Shown: positions 8,444-17,939, counted from the first letter of the stretch. The stretch is 64,000 nt of DNA from Paraburkholderia podalyriae (GCF_014397785.1 NZ_VZQQ01000011.1:1-64000), one strand, 5' to 3'. Numbers and translations: made by a program. The notes: generated by a model from the letters alone, not told the origin.

Positions 8444-9616
8444 ATGAACGCATCGCACGACACGCCCAGGATGCCCACGTTTCCGTCTCGCCTGCCGAAC
8501 GTCGGCACGACGATTTTCACCCTGATGAGCGCGCTCGCCGCGGAAAAAGGCGCGGTGAATCTGGGTCAGGGCTTTCCCGACTTCGCCTGCGATCCGCGCA
8601 TCGTCGACGCGGTCGCGAACGCGATGCGCGACGGCCACAACCAATATCCGCCGATGGCCGGCGTGCTGCCGCTGCGTCAGGCGATCTCGGACAAGATCGC
8701 GAATCTGTACGGCCGCCGCTATGACGCGAACAGCGAAATCACGGTCACCGCGGGCGCCACGCAGGCGTTGCTGACCGCAATTCTTTGCACCGTCCATCCG
8801 GGCGACGAAGTGATCCTGATCGAACCGACCTACGACAGCTATCTGCCGTCGATCGAACTAGCGGGCGGCAAGCCGGTCTTCGTCACGCTCGACGCACCCG
8901 ACTACGCGATCCCGTTCGACAAGCTCGCCGCCGCGATCACGCCGAAGACGCGACTCATCATGATCAATACGCCGCACAATCCGACCGGCACGGTGTGGCG
9001 CGAACAGGACACGCGCAAGCTCGAGGAAATCGTGCGCGGCACCAACGTGCTGATTCTGTCCGACGAGGTGTATGAGCACATGGTCTACGACGGCGCACCG
9101 CATCAAAGCGTCGCGCGTTATCCGGAACTCTCGCAGCGCAGCTTCGTCGTGTCGAGCTTCGGCAAGACCTACCACGTGACCGGCTGGAAAGTCGGCTATG
9201 TGGCCGCGCCCGCTGCGCTCACCGCCGAGTTCCGCAAGGTGCACCAGTTCAACGTGTTCACCGTCAACACGCCGATGCAGGTCGGCCTTGCCGATTACAT
9301 GAAGGACCCCGGGCCCTACGTGGATCTGCCGGCGTTTTATCAGCAGAAGCGCGACTTCTTCCGCACGGGCCTCGCGAATTCGCGCTTCCGGTTGCTGCCG
9401 TGCACGGGCACGTATTTTCAGTGCGTCGACTATTCGGCGATCAGCGACCTGCCCGAAGCCGAATTCGCCCAATGGCTGACCGGCGAGATCGGCGTGGCCG
9501 CGATTCCGGTCTCGGCGTTCTATCACGAGGCGCACGAGTCGGGCGTGGTGCGCTTCTGCTTCGCCAAGCAGGAAAGCACCCTCGCCACCGCGCTCGAACG
9601 GCTCGCGCAGCTCTAG
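8444..9616 (+). CDS. PLP-dependent aminotransferase (methionine aminotransferase-like, YbdL family)
   Basis: A 390-residue fold-type I aminotransferase. The PLP-binding lysine is K241 in SSFGKTYHVTGWK; NPTGTVW, SDEVYEHMVY and the C-terminal GVVRFCFAK are the expected conserved blocks. By similarity to YbdL/KAT-type enzymes the likely substrate is methionine or another large neutral or aromatic amino acid with a keto acid acceptor. The start at 8444 (MNASHDTPRMPTFPSRLPNVG) is chosen over an open upstream frame (8357) because the conserved SRLPNVGTTIF begins about 15 residues after it. Confidence 0.88.
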   Translation: MNASHDTPRMPTFPSRLPNVGTTIFTLMSALAAEKGAVNLGQGFPDFACDPRIVDAVANAMRDGHNQYPPMAGVLPLRQAISDKIANLYGRRYDANSEITVTAGATQALLTAILCTVHPGDEVILIEPTYDSYLPSIELAGGKPVFVTLDAPDYAIPFDKLAAAITPKTRLIMINTPHNPTGTVWREQDTRKLEEIVRGTNVLILSDEVYEHMVYDGAPHQSVARYPELSQRSFVVSSFGKTYHVTGWKVGYVAAPAALTAEFRKVHQFNVFTVNTPMQVGLADYMKDPGPYVDLPAFYQQKRDFFRTGLANSRFRLLPCTGTYFQCVDYSAISDLPEAEFAQWLTGEIGVAAIPVSAFYHEAHESGVVRFCFAKQESTLATALERLAQL

Positions 9617-9725
9617 GATGCTCCGCGCGATGTCACGAACGAATCCACGTTCCTTGTCATCGCGCTGCGCGGCATGGCTGTGCGCTGCACACCCTTGCGC
9701 GTTTCACCACACTGCGGTCTTTCCG

Positions 9726-10373
9726 TCAGGACGCGCGCGACGCCGCGACGCAGGCCTTGCGATCCTCGGTCACGCGCTGCGCCGCTGGTCGCGCGTTGAT
9801 CGACTTGACGTAGCTCTTCCAGTCGATCCCCGCCTCGAGCAGAAAATCGCGGCCGTAAATGGTCTGTGTCGCCATGCCGACGAGCGGCAGGCTCACGTAG
9901 CCGGCGGCATCGGCGACGCTGAATTGCTCGCCGCACAGATACGGCGCGAACTTCGCGATCCGCCTGAAGCCGGCGATGTGATGCGTGAGCAACTTCTCGA
10001 CGCGCCCTTTCGTCGCGTCGCTGACCGTGCCGCCGAAGAACGCTTCCTTATACAGATTGCGCACCGTCAGCTCGAGATGCACGTCGACGAAAAAGATCAT
10101 TTCGCGTTCCTTGGCGGCCTGCCACGGATCGGCGGAAAAGATCCGCTTGTCGGCAAAACGCGCGGCCAGATATTCGACGATGCACTGCGACTCGCACAGA
10201 TCGCCGTGCTCGGTCTGCAAATACGGCACCTTGCCGAGCGGCGAATGCGCGAGCAGCGCTTCTTCCTGGCTCGGCTTCACGAAATGCTCCTCGAACTCAA
10301 TGCCATGTTCGAGCAGCACGAACTTGACCTTGTTGTAGTAGTTCGAAAGCGGGAAACCGCACAGCTTGATCAT
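9726..10373 (-). CDS. Glutathione S-transferase family protein
   Basis: A 215-residue protein with an N-terminal thioredoxin-like GST domain (MIKLCGFPLSNYYNKVKF; cis-Pro motif GKVPYL; ESQCIVEYL) and an alpha-helical C-terminal domain. The class is not resolved. It is cytoplasmic. It is divergent from the 3-hydroxyacyl-CoA dehydrogenase operon across a 127-base region that holds a 12-bp palindrome, so the two may share control. Confidence 0.87.
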   Translation of the reverse strand: MIKLCGFPLSNYYNKVKFVLLEHGIEFEEHFVKPSQEEALLAHSPLGKVPYLQTEHGDLCESQCIVEYLAARFADKRIFSADPWQAAKEREMIFFVDVHLELTVRNLYKEAFFGGTVSDATKGRVEKLLTHHIAGFRRIAKFAPYLCGEQFSVADAAGYVSLPLVGMATQTIYGRDFLLEAGIDWKSYVKSINARPAAQRVTEDRKACVAASRAS

Positions 10374-10455
10374 CGGGTGTCTCCTTGTGTCATCGTGTAT
10401 GAGACCGCGCGTCGGAGTTGAAGCAGCGGCATTCCATCAAATCATCCGGGAAATT

Positions 10456-10467
10456 GCACGATCGTGC
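10456..10467. promoter_or_regulatory. Perfect 12-bp palindrome, candidate TetR-type operator
   Basis: GCACGATCGTGC is a perfect palindrome lying 33 bases before the start of the 3-hydroxyacyl-CoA dehydrogenase gene. Its form G-N-ACG-N2-CGT-N-C is like many TetR-family operators, and a related site lies in front of the leftward acyl-CoA operon (20797-20808). Confidence 0.45.
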
Positions 10468-10500
10468 TATTCTGAAATAACCATGGAGTCGGGCATCACA

Positions 10501-12057
10501 ATGAACTCTCGCAATTTCAGCATCGAGACCATCGGTATCGTCGGCACTGGCGCAATGGGTCGTGGCATCGCACAAATCGCGGCGCTCGCCGGCCTGCGCG
10601 TGCGACTCTACGATACCAACGCGGCGGCCGTCGGCGTCGCCCGCGACTATCTCGCGGAGACTTTCGCCAAATTGACGGCCAAAGGCAAGCTCGAGCAGTC
10701 GCGCTCGCTGGCCGCGCTCGCCAACGTGAGCGGCGTGCAGGCCGTCAGCGAGCTGGTCGGCTGCGATCTGGTCATCGAGGCGATCGTCGAAAGGCTCGAC
10801 GTGAAGCAGGCACTGTTTCGCGAGCTCGAAACCGTGGTCAGCGGTCGCTGCATCCTCGCGTCGAATACGTCGTCGCTGTCGATCACCGCGATCGCCGCGG
10901 GCTGCACCGATCCGTCGCGCGTGGTCGGCTATCACTTCTTCAATCCGGTGCCGCTGATGAAGGTCGTCGAAGTGATCGACGGCCTGCGCAGCGACCCCGA
11001 GGCCGGCGACGCGCTGATGGATCTCGCGCGCCGCATGGGTCACACTCCGGTGCGCGCGAAGGACATGCCCGGCTTCATCGTCAATCACGCGGGCCGCGGC
11101 ATGAATACCGAGGGCTTGCGCGTGGCGGGCGAAGGCGTCGCGAGCTTTGCGGACATCGACCGCATCATGCGCGAGCAGGCCGGCTTTCGGCTGGGACCGT
11201 TCGAGCTGCTGGACCTGACCGCGCTCGACGTGTCGCATCCGGTGATGGAGTCGATCTATCACCAGTTCTACGAAGAACCGCGCTATACGCCGTCGCCGAT
11301 CACGGGCACGCGGCTGTCGGGCGGACTGCTCGGCCGCAAGACCGGCGAAGGTTTTTATCGATACGTGGACGGCAAGCAGCAGGTGCCCGCCGAAGCGCCC
11401 GCGCCGAGCGTGCTGCCGCAAAGCGTGTGGGTCAGCCAACGCTACCGCGACGCGTATGAGGCCGTGGTGCAACTGGTCGGCACAGCGGGCGTGAAGCTGG
11501 ACGAAGGCGCGACGCCCGCCGCCGGTTCGCTGATCGTCGTGACGCCGTTCGGCCACGACGCGACCACGGCCGCGGTCGACGAAGCGCTCGACGCGAGCCG
11601 CGTCGTCGCGGTCGATGCTCTGTTCCCGCTCGTCGGCGCGCAACGCCGCACGCTGATGACCACGCCAGCCACGACGCGCCCCACGCGCGATAGCGCGCAT
11701 GCGCTGTTCGCCGCCGATGGCATCCCCGTCACCGTGATCCGTGATTCGACCGGCTTCGTCGCGCAGCGGGTGGTCGCGACGATCGTCAACATCGGCTGCG
11801 ACATCGCGCAAAAGCAGATCGCGACGCCGGAGGACATCGACCTCGCCGTCATGCTCGGCCTCGGCTATCCGCGCGGACCGCTCGCGCTCGGCGACGCGCT
11901 CGGCGCCGCCACCATTCTCACGATTCTGCGCAACATGCACAGCGTGCTCGGCGAGCCGCGCTACCGTCCGTCGCCGTGGCTCGCAAGACGCGCGCAGCTT
12001 GGCCTCTCGCTCACGCAGTGCGACGCCGCCGATATCCCAACCGAGACCCGATCATGA
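10501..12057 (+). CDS. 3-hydroxyacyl-CoA dehydrogenase (PaaH-like)
   Basis: A 518-residue NAD-dependent enzyme oxidising 3-hydroxyacyl-CoA to 3-ketoacyl-CoA. The Rossmann motif GTGAMG is at residues 15-20, followed by EAIVERLDVKQALF, SNTSSLSITAIA and HFFNPVPLMKVVEVI, all typical of the family. A second C-terminal 3HCDH domain (DSTGFVAQRVVATI, GYPRGPLALGD) gives the duplicated layout of PaaH/PaaC-type proteins. The start at 10501 is preceded by GGAG 12 bases upstream; ATG 10483 is an alternative. It overlaps the next gene by 4 bases (ATGA) and leads a catabolic operon. Confidence 0.9.
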   Translation: MNSRNFSIETIGIVGTGAMGRGIAQIAALAGLRVRLYDTNAAAVGVARDYLAETFAKLTAKGKLEQSRSLAALANVSGVQAVSELVGCDLVIEAIVERLDVKQALFRELETVVSGRCILASNTSSLSITAIAAGCTDPSRVVGYHFFNPVPLMKVVEVIDGLRSDPEAGDALMDLARRMGHTPVRAKDMPGFIVNHAGRGMNTEGLRVAGEGVASFADIDRIMREQAGFRLGPFELLDLTALDVSHPVMESIYHQFYEEPRYTPSPITGTRLSGGLLGRKTGEGFYRYVDGKQQVPAEAPAPSVLPQSVWVSQRYRDAYEAVVQLVGTAGVKLDEGATPAAGSLIVVTPFGHDATTAAVDEALDASRVVAVDALFPLVGAQRRTLMTTPATTRPTRDSAHALFAADGIPVTVIRDSTGFVAQRVVATIVNIGCDIAQKQIATPEDIDLAVMLGLGYPRGPLALGDALGAATILTILRNMHSVLGEPRYRPSPWLARRAQLGLSLTQCDAADIPTETRS

Positions 12058-12842
12058 GCGCCGCCCTGCTCGCTTCACGCCCGGCCAGCAGCGAATCCAC
12101 GCTGGTCCTTACGCTGTCGAACCCCGGTGCGCGCAACGCGCTGCATCCGGACATGTACGCCGCGGGCATCGAGGCATTCGATACCGTCGAGCGCGATCCG
12201 TCGATTCGCGCTGTCGTGATCACCGGTGCCGACAACTTCTTTTGCGCGGGCGGCAATCTGAACCGCCTGCTCGAAAATCGCGCGAAAGATCCGTCCGTGC
12301 AAGCCGATAGCATCGACATGCTCGGTCAATGGATTTCGGCGCTGCGGCTGTCGTCGAAACCGGTGATTGCCGCGGTGGAAGGCGCGGCGGCCGGCGCCGG
12401 ATTTTCGCTCGCGCTCGCCTGCGATCTGATCGTCGCCGCGGACACCGCCAGGTTCGCGATGTCGTACGCGCGCGTCGGCCTGACGCCCGACGGCGGCGGC
12501 TCGTGGTTTCTCGCAGAGGCGCTGCCGCGTCAACTGGCCACCGAGGTACTGATCGAAGCCAAGCCGATCGGCGCCGCGCGTCTGCACGAACTCGGCGTCG
12601 TCAACCGACTCACGAAAGCCGGCACCGCGCTCGATAACGCGCTCGCCTGGGCCGACGAGCTCGGCGCGATTTCGCCCAATTCGGTCGCGCGCATCAAGGG
12701 GCTGATCGCCGCGGCCGGCACGCAGCCACTCGCGGACCATCTGCTCGCCGAGCGCGATCACTTCGTCGCGTCGCTGCATCATCGCGACGGTCTCGAAGGC
12801 ATCACCGCGTTCCTCGAAAAACGCGCGCCGATCTACAAATAA
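12054..12842 (+). CDS. Enoyl-CoA hydratase/isomerase family protein
   Basis: A 262-residue crotonase-fold protein. The oxyanion-hole segments are visible: GADNFFCAGGNLNRL near residue 60 and EGAAAGAGFSLALACDL near 110, followed by YARVGLTPDGGGSWFL. It should hydrate or isomerise enoyl-CoA thioesters feeding the preceding dehydrogenase, whose stop codon overlaps its start codon. This is the strongest sign of coupled translation in the operon. The exact substrate is not visible. Confidence 0.9.
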   Translation: MSAALLASRPASSESTLVLTLSNPGARNALHPDMYAAGIEAFDTVERDPSIRAVVITGADNFFCAGGNLNRLLENRAKDPSVQADSIDMLGQWISALRLSSKPVIAAVEGAAAGAGFSLALACDLIVAADTARFAMSYARVGLTPDGGGSWFLAEALPRQLATEVLIEAKPIGAARLHELGVVNRLTKAGTALDNALAWADELGAISPNSVARIKGLIAAAGTQPLADHLLAERDHFVASLHHRDGLEGITAFLEKRAPIYK

Positions 12843-12863
12843 GCGACGAGAGAGCCGCCCGAC

Positions 12864-13580
12864 ATGCCCGACTACCAACTGCCGAAACGGCGCCGCATCT
12901 TCCTGATGCGTCACGGCGACGTCACCTACTTCGACGACTCCGGCCGCGCGATCGATCCCGAAACCGTGCCGTTGAACGCGAACGGCCGCGAGCAGGCGAG
13001 CGCGGCGGGCCGCGTGTTCGCCGAACAGCAGGTGCGCTTTGACCGCGTGATCGTCAGCGGCTTGCCGCGCACGATCGAGACCGCGCGACGTGTGCTCGTC
13101 GAAACAGGTCAGCAAATCGAACCCGAGATCGAACCCGCATGGCAGGAGATTCGCGGCGGGCGGCTCGGCAGCATTCCTCCGAGCGATATCGAGGCAGCGT
13201 TTCTCGGCGTGTTCGACGGCATCGTGCCGGAGACCATGCGCTTTCTCGACGGCGAAACGATCGGCGAGCTGTTCGATCGCGTGCTGCCGGCCGTCGCGGC
13301 GCTACGCGAGGACACGTCGTGGGACACCGTGTTGCTGGTGCTGCACGGCGGCGTCAATCGCGCGATCCTGTCGCACGCGCTGACGGCGGGCGGCCGCACG
13401 TTTTTCGGTCATCTGGCGCAGGCGACCGGCTGCATCAATGCGCTCGACGTCGGCGCCGCGCCGCGCGACTGGGTGCTGCGCACGCTCAACTATTCACCGC
13501 CGTCGCCGTTGCACCGCGACGTTCGCAACACCACGATGGAAATCCTCTACGCTCAATTTATTCGATACCAGCGTAGCTGA
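12864..13580 (+). CDS. Histidine phosphatase family protein
   Basis: A 238-residue member of the phosphoglycerate mutase-like superfamily. The RHG motif with the nucleophilic histidine is LMRHGDVTYF near residue 15. The second histidine is in VLLVLHGGVNRAIL near residue 165, and SGLPRTIETA carries the conserved phosphate-binding Arg. The substrate is unknown. It lies 21 bases after the hydratase gene and 20 bases before a kinase-fold gene, so it may act on a phosphorylated intermediate of the same pathway. Confidence 0.85.
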   Translation: MPDYQLPKRRRIFLMRHGDVTYFDDSGRAIDPETVPLNANGREQASAAGRVFAEQQVRFDRVIVSGLPRTIETARRVLVETGQQIEPEIEPAWQEIRGGRLGSIPPSDIEAAFLGVFDGIVPETMRFLDGETIGELFDRVLPAVAALREDTSWDTVLLVLHGGVNRAILSHALTAGGRTFFGHLAQATGCINALDVGAAPRDWVLRTLNYSPPSPLHRDVRNTTMEILYAQFIRYQRS

Positions 13581-13600
13581 CACCGAACCGGAGGAGACAC

Positions 13601-14707
13601 ATGGCGCAAGCCCCGCAGACCGGCGAACCCGCACGCAAAAAGGACTACTCGGCTTTCGAGGGCACCCGCCCGGTCAACGAGCGGCAACGCTTCGACAACG
13701 ACGCGCTCGCCGCGTGGCTCGGCGCCCATGTCGACGGTTTCGCGGGGCCGCTCACGCTCGAACAGTTCGCGGGCGGGCAATCCAATCCCACCTTCAAGCT
13801 GATCACGCCATCGCGCTCGTACGTGATGCGCGCGAAGCCCGGCCCCGCGGCGAAGCTGCTGCCGTCCGCGCATGCGATCGAACGCGAATATCGCGTGATG
13901 CACGCGCTCGCCGGCACCGACGTGCCGGTCGCCCACATGCTCGCGCTGTGCGAGGACGAAAGCGTAATTGGCCGCGCGTTCTACGTGATGGAGTTCGTCG
14001 AAGGTCGCGTGCTGTGGGATCAATCGCTGCCCGGCATGACGGCCGCCGAGCGCGCGGCGATCTATGACGAAATGAACCGCGTGATCGCGGCGTTGCACAG
14101 CGTCGACGTCGCCGCCGCCGGCCTCGCCGGCTACGGCAAACCAGGCAATTACTTCGCACGCCAGATCGGTCGCTGGAGCAAGCAGTATCTGGCGTCCGAG
14201 ACCGAGCCCATCGACGCGATGCACCGGCTGATCGAATGGCTGCCGCAGCATATGCCGGCGGAGACGAACGAGCGTGTGTCTGTCGTGCATGGCGACTACC
14301 GGCTCGACAACCTGATCTTCGATCGCAACGAGCCGCGCGTGCTCGCGGTGCTCGACTGGGAACTGTCGACGCTCGGCAATCCGCTCGCCGACTTCGCTTA
14401 TCACTGCATGGCGTGGCATGTCGATCCGGCGCAGTTCCGCGGCATTGCGGGACTCGATTGGGCCGCGCTCGGCATTCCCGATGAAGCGCGCTACGTCGAG
14501 CGTTATTGCCAACGCACCGGCTTCGAGATTCATGGCGACTGGAATTTCTATCTGGCCTACAACATGTTTCGCATCGCAGCGATTCTGCAAGGAATCATGA
14601 AGCGCGTCGTCGACGGTACCGCGTCGAGCGCGCAGGCACTTGATGCCGGCCGGCGCGCGAAGCCGATGGCCGAGCTCGCCTGGCATTACGCGCAGAAGGT
14701 TCTCTAG
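13601..14707 (+). CDS. APH-fold phosphotransferase (ACAD10/11 kinase-domain and LvaA-like)
   Basis: A 368-residue small-molecule kinase of the aminoglycoside-phosphotransferase fold. The catalytic loop HGDYRLDN is at 230-237 and the metal-binding LDWE at 251-254; the ATP-lysine region is YVMRAKPG near 78. The whole length is colinear with the kinase domain found N-terminal in animal ACAD10/ACAD11 and with LvaA of Pseudomonas levulinate catabolism, which phosphorylates 4-hydroxyacyl-CoA. It is followed 57 bases later by the matching acyl-CoA dehydrogenase half. Antibiotic resistance is an unlikely role. Confidence 0.85.
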   Translation: MAQAPQTGEPARKKDYSAFEGTRPVNERQRFDNDALAAWLGAHVDGFAGPLTLEQFAGGQSNPTFKLITPSRSYVMRAKPGPAAKLLPSAHAIEREYRVMHALAGTDVPVAHMLALCEDESVIGRAFYVMEFVEGRVLWDQSLPGMTAAERAAIYDEMNRVIAALHSVDVAAAGLAGYGKPGNYFARQIGRWSKQYLASETEPIDAMHRLIEWLPQHMPAETNERVSVVHGDYRLDNLIFDRNEPRVLAVLDWELSTLGNPLADFAYHCMAWHVDPAQFRGIAGLDWAALGIPDEARYVERYCQRTGFEIHGDWNFYLAYNMFRIAAILQGIMKRVVDGTASSAQALDAGRRAKPMAELAWHYAQKVL

Positions 14708-14764
14708 ATACAAGGGCGCGCGCTGTTCCCCATCATTCGCAGTCCGTTACCCGCGAGGTCCCAG

Positions 14765-16024
14765 ATGAATTTCGATTACACCCCGAAGGTCCAGGCGTTG
14801 CGCGAAAAACTGCTCGCCTTTGTCGACGAGCACATTTACCCGAACGAACAGGCGTTCTATGCGGAGATCGCGCGCAATCGCCAGAACGGCAACGCGTGGG
14901 TGCCGACAGAACTGATCGAGCAACTCAAGCAGAAGGCGCGCGACGTCGGCCTGTGGAATCTGTTCCTGCCGCAATCGGAGCGCGGCGCCGGGCTGACGAA
15001 TCTCGAATACGCGCCGCTGTGCGAGATCATGGGCCGTGTGCCGTGGGCGCCCGAAGTGTTCAACTGCAACGCGCCGGACACCGGCAACATGGAGACGATC
15101 GAGCGCTATGGCAGCGAAGACAACAAGCGCGAGTGGCTCGAACCGCTGCTGCAAGGGCAGATCCGTTCGGCATTTCTGATGACGGAGCCGGAGGTCGCAT
15201 CGTCGGATGCGACGAATATCCAGACCCGCATCGAGCGCGATGGCGACCATTACGTGATCAACGGTCACAAGTGGTGGTCGTCGGGCGCGGGCGATCCGCG
15301 CTGCAAGGTCTATATCGTGATGGGCAAGACCGATCCCGACGCTCCGCGCCACCAGCAGCAGTCGATGATCCTCGTGCCCGCCGACGCCACCGGCATTACC
15401 GTGCATCGCCCGCTCACGGTGTTCGGTTACGACGACGCGCCGCACGGCCACATGGAGATCACCCTCGACAACGTGCGCGTGCCCGCCACCAACATGCTGC
15501 TCGGCGAAGGCCGCGGCTTCGAGATCGCGCAAGGCCGCCTCGGTCCGGGACGCATCCATCACTGCATGCGCCTGATCGGTCTCGCGGAACGCGCGCTCGA
15601 ATTGATGGCGAAGCGCTCGCTGCAACGTGTCGCGTTCGGCAAGCCGGTGGCGTCGCAAGGGGTCACGCAGGAGCGTCTCGCCGAGGCGCGCTGCATGATC
15701 GAGCAGGCGCGTCTGCTCACGCTGAAGACCGCGTACATGATGGACACCGTCGGCAACAAGGGCGCCCGCGGCGAGATCGCGATGATCAAGGTGGTCGCGC
15801 CGAACATGGCGTGTCAGGTGATCGATTGGGCGATTCAGGCTCATGGCGGCGGCGGCGTCAGCGACGATTTTCCGCTCGCGTATGCCTACGCGTCGGCGCG
15901 CACGCTGCGTTTCGCCGACGGCCCCGACGAAGTGCACCGCAACGCAATCGCGAAGCTCGAACTCGCGCGTCATATCGATGCGGGCGCGGCGGCTCGCGTG
16001 GAGATGCCGGTCACGCGCGTTTGA
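14765..16024 (+). CDS. Acyl-CoA dehydrogenase family protein (ACAD11/LvaC-like)
   Basis: A 419-residue flavoprotein with acyl-CoA dehydrogenase N-terminal, middle and C-terminal domains. The C-terminal motif reads [17 protein letters not shown], as in the ACAD10/11 branch, in place of the YEGT-type motif that carries the catalytic Glu of ordinary acyl-CoA dehydrogenases. Together with the kinase gene just upstream this suggests a role on phosphorylated 4-hydroxyacyl-CoA, as described for LvaA/LvaC and ACAD11, rather than plain beta-oxidation dehydrogenation. That substrate assignment is inference. FAD-binding and middle-domain blocks ([26 protein letters not shown]) are intact. Confidence 0.88.
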   Translation: MNFDYTPKVQALREKLLAFVDEHIYPNEQAFYAEIARNRQNGNAWVPTELIEQLKQKARDVGLWNLFLPQSERGAGLTNLEYAPLCEIMGRVPWAPEVFNCNAPDTGNMETIERYGSEDNKREWLEPLLQGQIRSAFLMTEPEVASSDATNIQTRIERDGDHYVINGHKWWSSGAGDPRCKVYIVMGKTDPDAPRHQQQSMILVPADATGITVHRPLTVFGYDDAPHGHMEITLDNVRVPATNMLLGEGRGFEIAQGRLGPGRIHHCMRLIGLAERALELMAKRSLQRVAFGKPVASQGVTQERLAEARCMIEQARLLTLKTAYMMDTVGNKGARGEIAMIKVVAPNMACQVIDWAIQAHGGGGVSDDFPLAYAYASARTLRFADGPDEVHRNAIAKLELARHIDAGAAARVEMPVTRV

Positions 16025-16149
16025 GTGCTTCGGCTCGCGGCGAGCGCGGAGCCTGAGCCCGCGGCAAGCAGCGTCGCGCGATCTATGCTCTAATTTTCGA
16101 CAACGGCAGCGCCCTCTTTGCGGCGCCGCTTCGACGAAAAGGAGCCAGG

Positions 16150-16851
16150 ATGATCGACGTCTATAGCTGGGCGACCCCGAACGGCCACAAGGTTCATATC
16201 ATGCTCGAGGAAACGGGCCTACCCTACAACGTGCATGCCGTAAACATCGGCGCCGGCGACCAGTTCAAGCCGGAATTTCTCGCCATCAGTCCCAACAACA
16301 AGATTCCCGCGATCGTCGATTCCGAAGGTCCGAAAGGCGCCGACGGCCGGCCCCTCGCGCTATTCGAGTCGGGCGCGATCCTGATTTATCTGGCCGAGAA
16401 AACCGGCAAGTTTCTACCCACCGATCCGGCCGCGCGCTACGCGGCACTCCAATGGCTGATGTTCCAGATGGGCGGCCTCGGTCCGATGCTCGGGCAAACC
16501 CATCACTTCCGCGTGTACGCGCCCGAGCAGATCGAATACGCGGTCAATCGCTACACCAATGAAGCGCGACGTCTGTACGGCGTGATGGACACGCAACTCG
16601 GCAAGACACGTTACCTCGCGGGCAACGACTATACGATCGCGGACATCGCCGCGTTTCCGTGGACACGTTCGTGGAAAAATCAGGGCATCGAGCTCGATAC
16701 GTTGCCGAACGTGAAGCGCTGGCATGAAGAGATCGCTGCGCGGCCGGCGGTGGTGCGCGGCGTCGACGTGCTCGCGTCGGCGCGCGCGCCGCTGACGGAC
16801 GACAAGGCGAAAGAGGTCCTGTTTGGCGCGACGCAGTACGCGAAACACTAG
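16150..16851 (+). CDS. Glutathione S-transferase family protein (YfcG/YghU-like, nu class)
   Basis: A 233-residue GST-fold protein beginning MIDVYSWATPNGHKVHIMLEE, which matches the YfcG-type thiol:disulfide oxidoreductases (the TPNGxK motif binds glutathione). SPNNKIPAIVD, with its cis-proline, and LFESGAILIYLAEKTG complete the N-terminal domain. YfcG-class enzymes reduce disulfide bonds with two glutathione molecules bound. It follows the dehydrogenase by 125 bases and is closed by a terminator. Confidence 0.9.
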   Translation: MIDVYSWATPNGHKVHIMLEETGLPYNVHAVNIGAGDQFKPEFLAISPNNKIPAIVDSEGPKGADGRPLALFESGAILIYLAEKTGKFLPTDPAARYAALQWLMFQMGGLGPMLGQTHHFRVYAPEQIEYAVNRYTNEARRLYGVMDTQLGKTRYLAGNDYTIADIAAFPWTRSWKNQGIELDTLPNVKRWHEEIAARPAVVRGVDVLASARAPLTDDKAKEVLFGATQYAKH

Positions 16852-16889
16852 CTTGAAGCCGCCTCGCCGACACGGGTCGACACAAACAG

Positions 16890-16926
16890 GAAGCGCGAGC
16901 GGCATGCCTGCCGTCTCGCGCTTTTT
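16890..16926. terminator. Terminator between convergent GST and MaoC genes
   Basis: The stem AAGCGCGAG-CGGCA pairs with TGCCG-CTCGCGCTT and is followed by a T-run. It lies between the stop codons of the two convergent operons and ends the rightward catabolic operon. Confidence 0.85.
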
Positions 16927-16950
16927 CATTTCATCTGCGAAGGGCAAACG

Positions 16951-17451
16951 CTAGAAGTAATGCCGCGTGATGAACTCCGCCACGCACACCGGTCGCTCGC
17001 TGCCCTGACGCTCCAGCGTCACGTTCCATGCGAGTTGCACGCCGCTATTGTCGACGTCGGTCACCGAATTCACCGCGAACTTCCCGCGCAGCGACGAACC
17101 CACCAGCACCAGCGATATGAAACGCACGCGATTCAAGCCGTAGTTGATTCCCATGCGCTGCTCGATCTTCACCGTTTTGCCGAGCAGAGCCGGAATCAGC
17201 GACAGTGTCAGAAACCCGTGCGCAACCGGCCCGCCAAACGGCGATTCGCGGTTGGCCCGCTCGGGATCGACATGAATCCATTGATGATCGCCGGTGGCCG
17301 CGGCGAAACGGTTGACCCTCTCCTGGTCGACGCTCAGCCATTCGCTGACGAGCGGCTCGGCGCCGATGAGCGCGCGCAAAGCGTCCGCATTATCGAAAAC
17401 GGCTATTGCCGCCGTGTTTGCCGCCACGCTCGCCGCCGCGCTCGCCGTCAT
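16951..17451 (-). CDS. MaoC family (R)-enoyl-CoA hydratase-like protein
   Basis: A 166-residue hot-dog-fold protein. The hydratase dyad is visible as D55 and H60 in ATGDHQWIHVD, with the expected spacing of five residues, followed by SPFGGPVAHGFLTLSL. It should hydrate trans-2-enoyl-CoA to (R)-3-hydroxyacyl-CoA. It overlaps the preceding MaoC gene by 4 bases and is the last gene of the leftward acyl-CoA operon. Confidence 0.88.
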   Translation of the reverse strand: MTASAAASVAANTAAIAVFDNADALRALIGAEPLVSEWLSVDQERVNRFAAATGDHQWIHVDPERANRESPFGGPVAHGFLTLSLIPALLGKTVKIEQRMGINYGLNRVRFISLVLVGSSLRGKFAVNSVTDVDNSGVQLAWNVTLERQGSERPVCVAEFITRHYF

Positions 17452-17906
17452 ACCGCGACTCCGGGATTACGCAGACCGAACATGCCCTTCGAGCGCACCG
17501 TAATCACCGTTTCGCCGTGCTGATTGATGCCTTCCCAGCACGTCGACACGATGCCGCGGTCGGGCTTGCTTTCCGACACGCGCTTGTCGACGACGACGTT
17601 CATCATCGTGATCGTGTCGCCGACTCGTACCGGCTTGAGCCAGCGAATTTCGTCGATGCCGGGCGAACCCATCGACGTCGAATCCGCCAGTACCTTGCGC
17701 ACGAGCATGCCCATCATCACCGAGCACGTGTGCCAGCCGCTCGCGACGAGGCCGCGAAACGGCGATTCGGCCGCGGCGGCTTCGTCGAGATGAAACGGCT
17801 GCGGATCGAACTTCTGCGCGAACTCGACGATCTCCTCGCGCGTGAACGTGTGCTTGCCGATTTCGCGGCTCGTGCCCACTTCCATGTCTTCGAAACTGAT
17901 TTTCAT
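17448..17906 (-). CDS. MaoC family dehydratase
   Basis: A 152-residue single hot-dog protein starting MKISFEDMEVGTSREIGKHT. The likely dyad is D34 and H39 in FDPQPFHLD, so unlike some heteromeric MaoC partners it appears to keep its own active site. It is translationally coupled (ATGA overlap) to the second MaoC gene, which suggests the two work in equal amounts or as a hetero-oligomer. Confidence 0.87.
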   Translation of the reverse strand: MKISFEDMEVGTSREIGKHTFTREEIVEFAQKFDPQPFHLDEAAAAESPFRGLVASGWHTCSVMMGMLVRKVLADSTSMGSPGIDEIRWLKPVRVGDTITMMNVVVDKRVSESKPDRGIVSTCWEGINQHGETVITVRSKGMFGLRNPGVAV

Positions 17907-17939
17907 CGTGTACCTCTTTTGTGCGGTGGAACGGCCCGA

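Noticed and set aside
13601..14707. Aminoglycoside resistance kinase
   Set aside because: The APH fold is real, but the gene pairs with an ACAD11-like dehydrogenase in a catabolic operon and matches the ACAD10/11 kinase layout.
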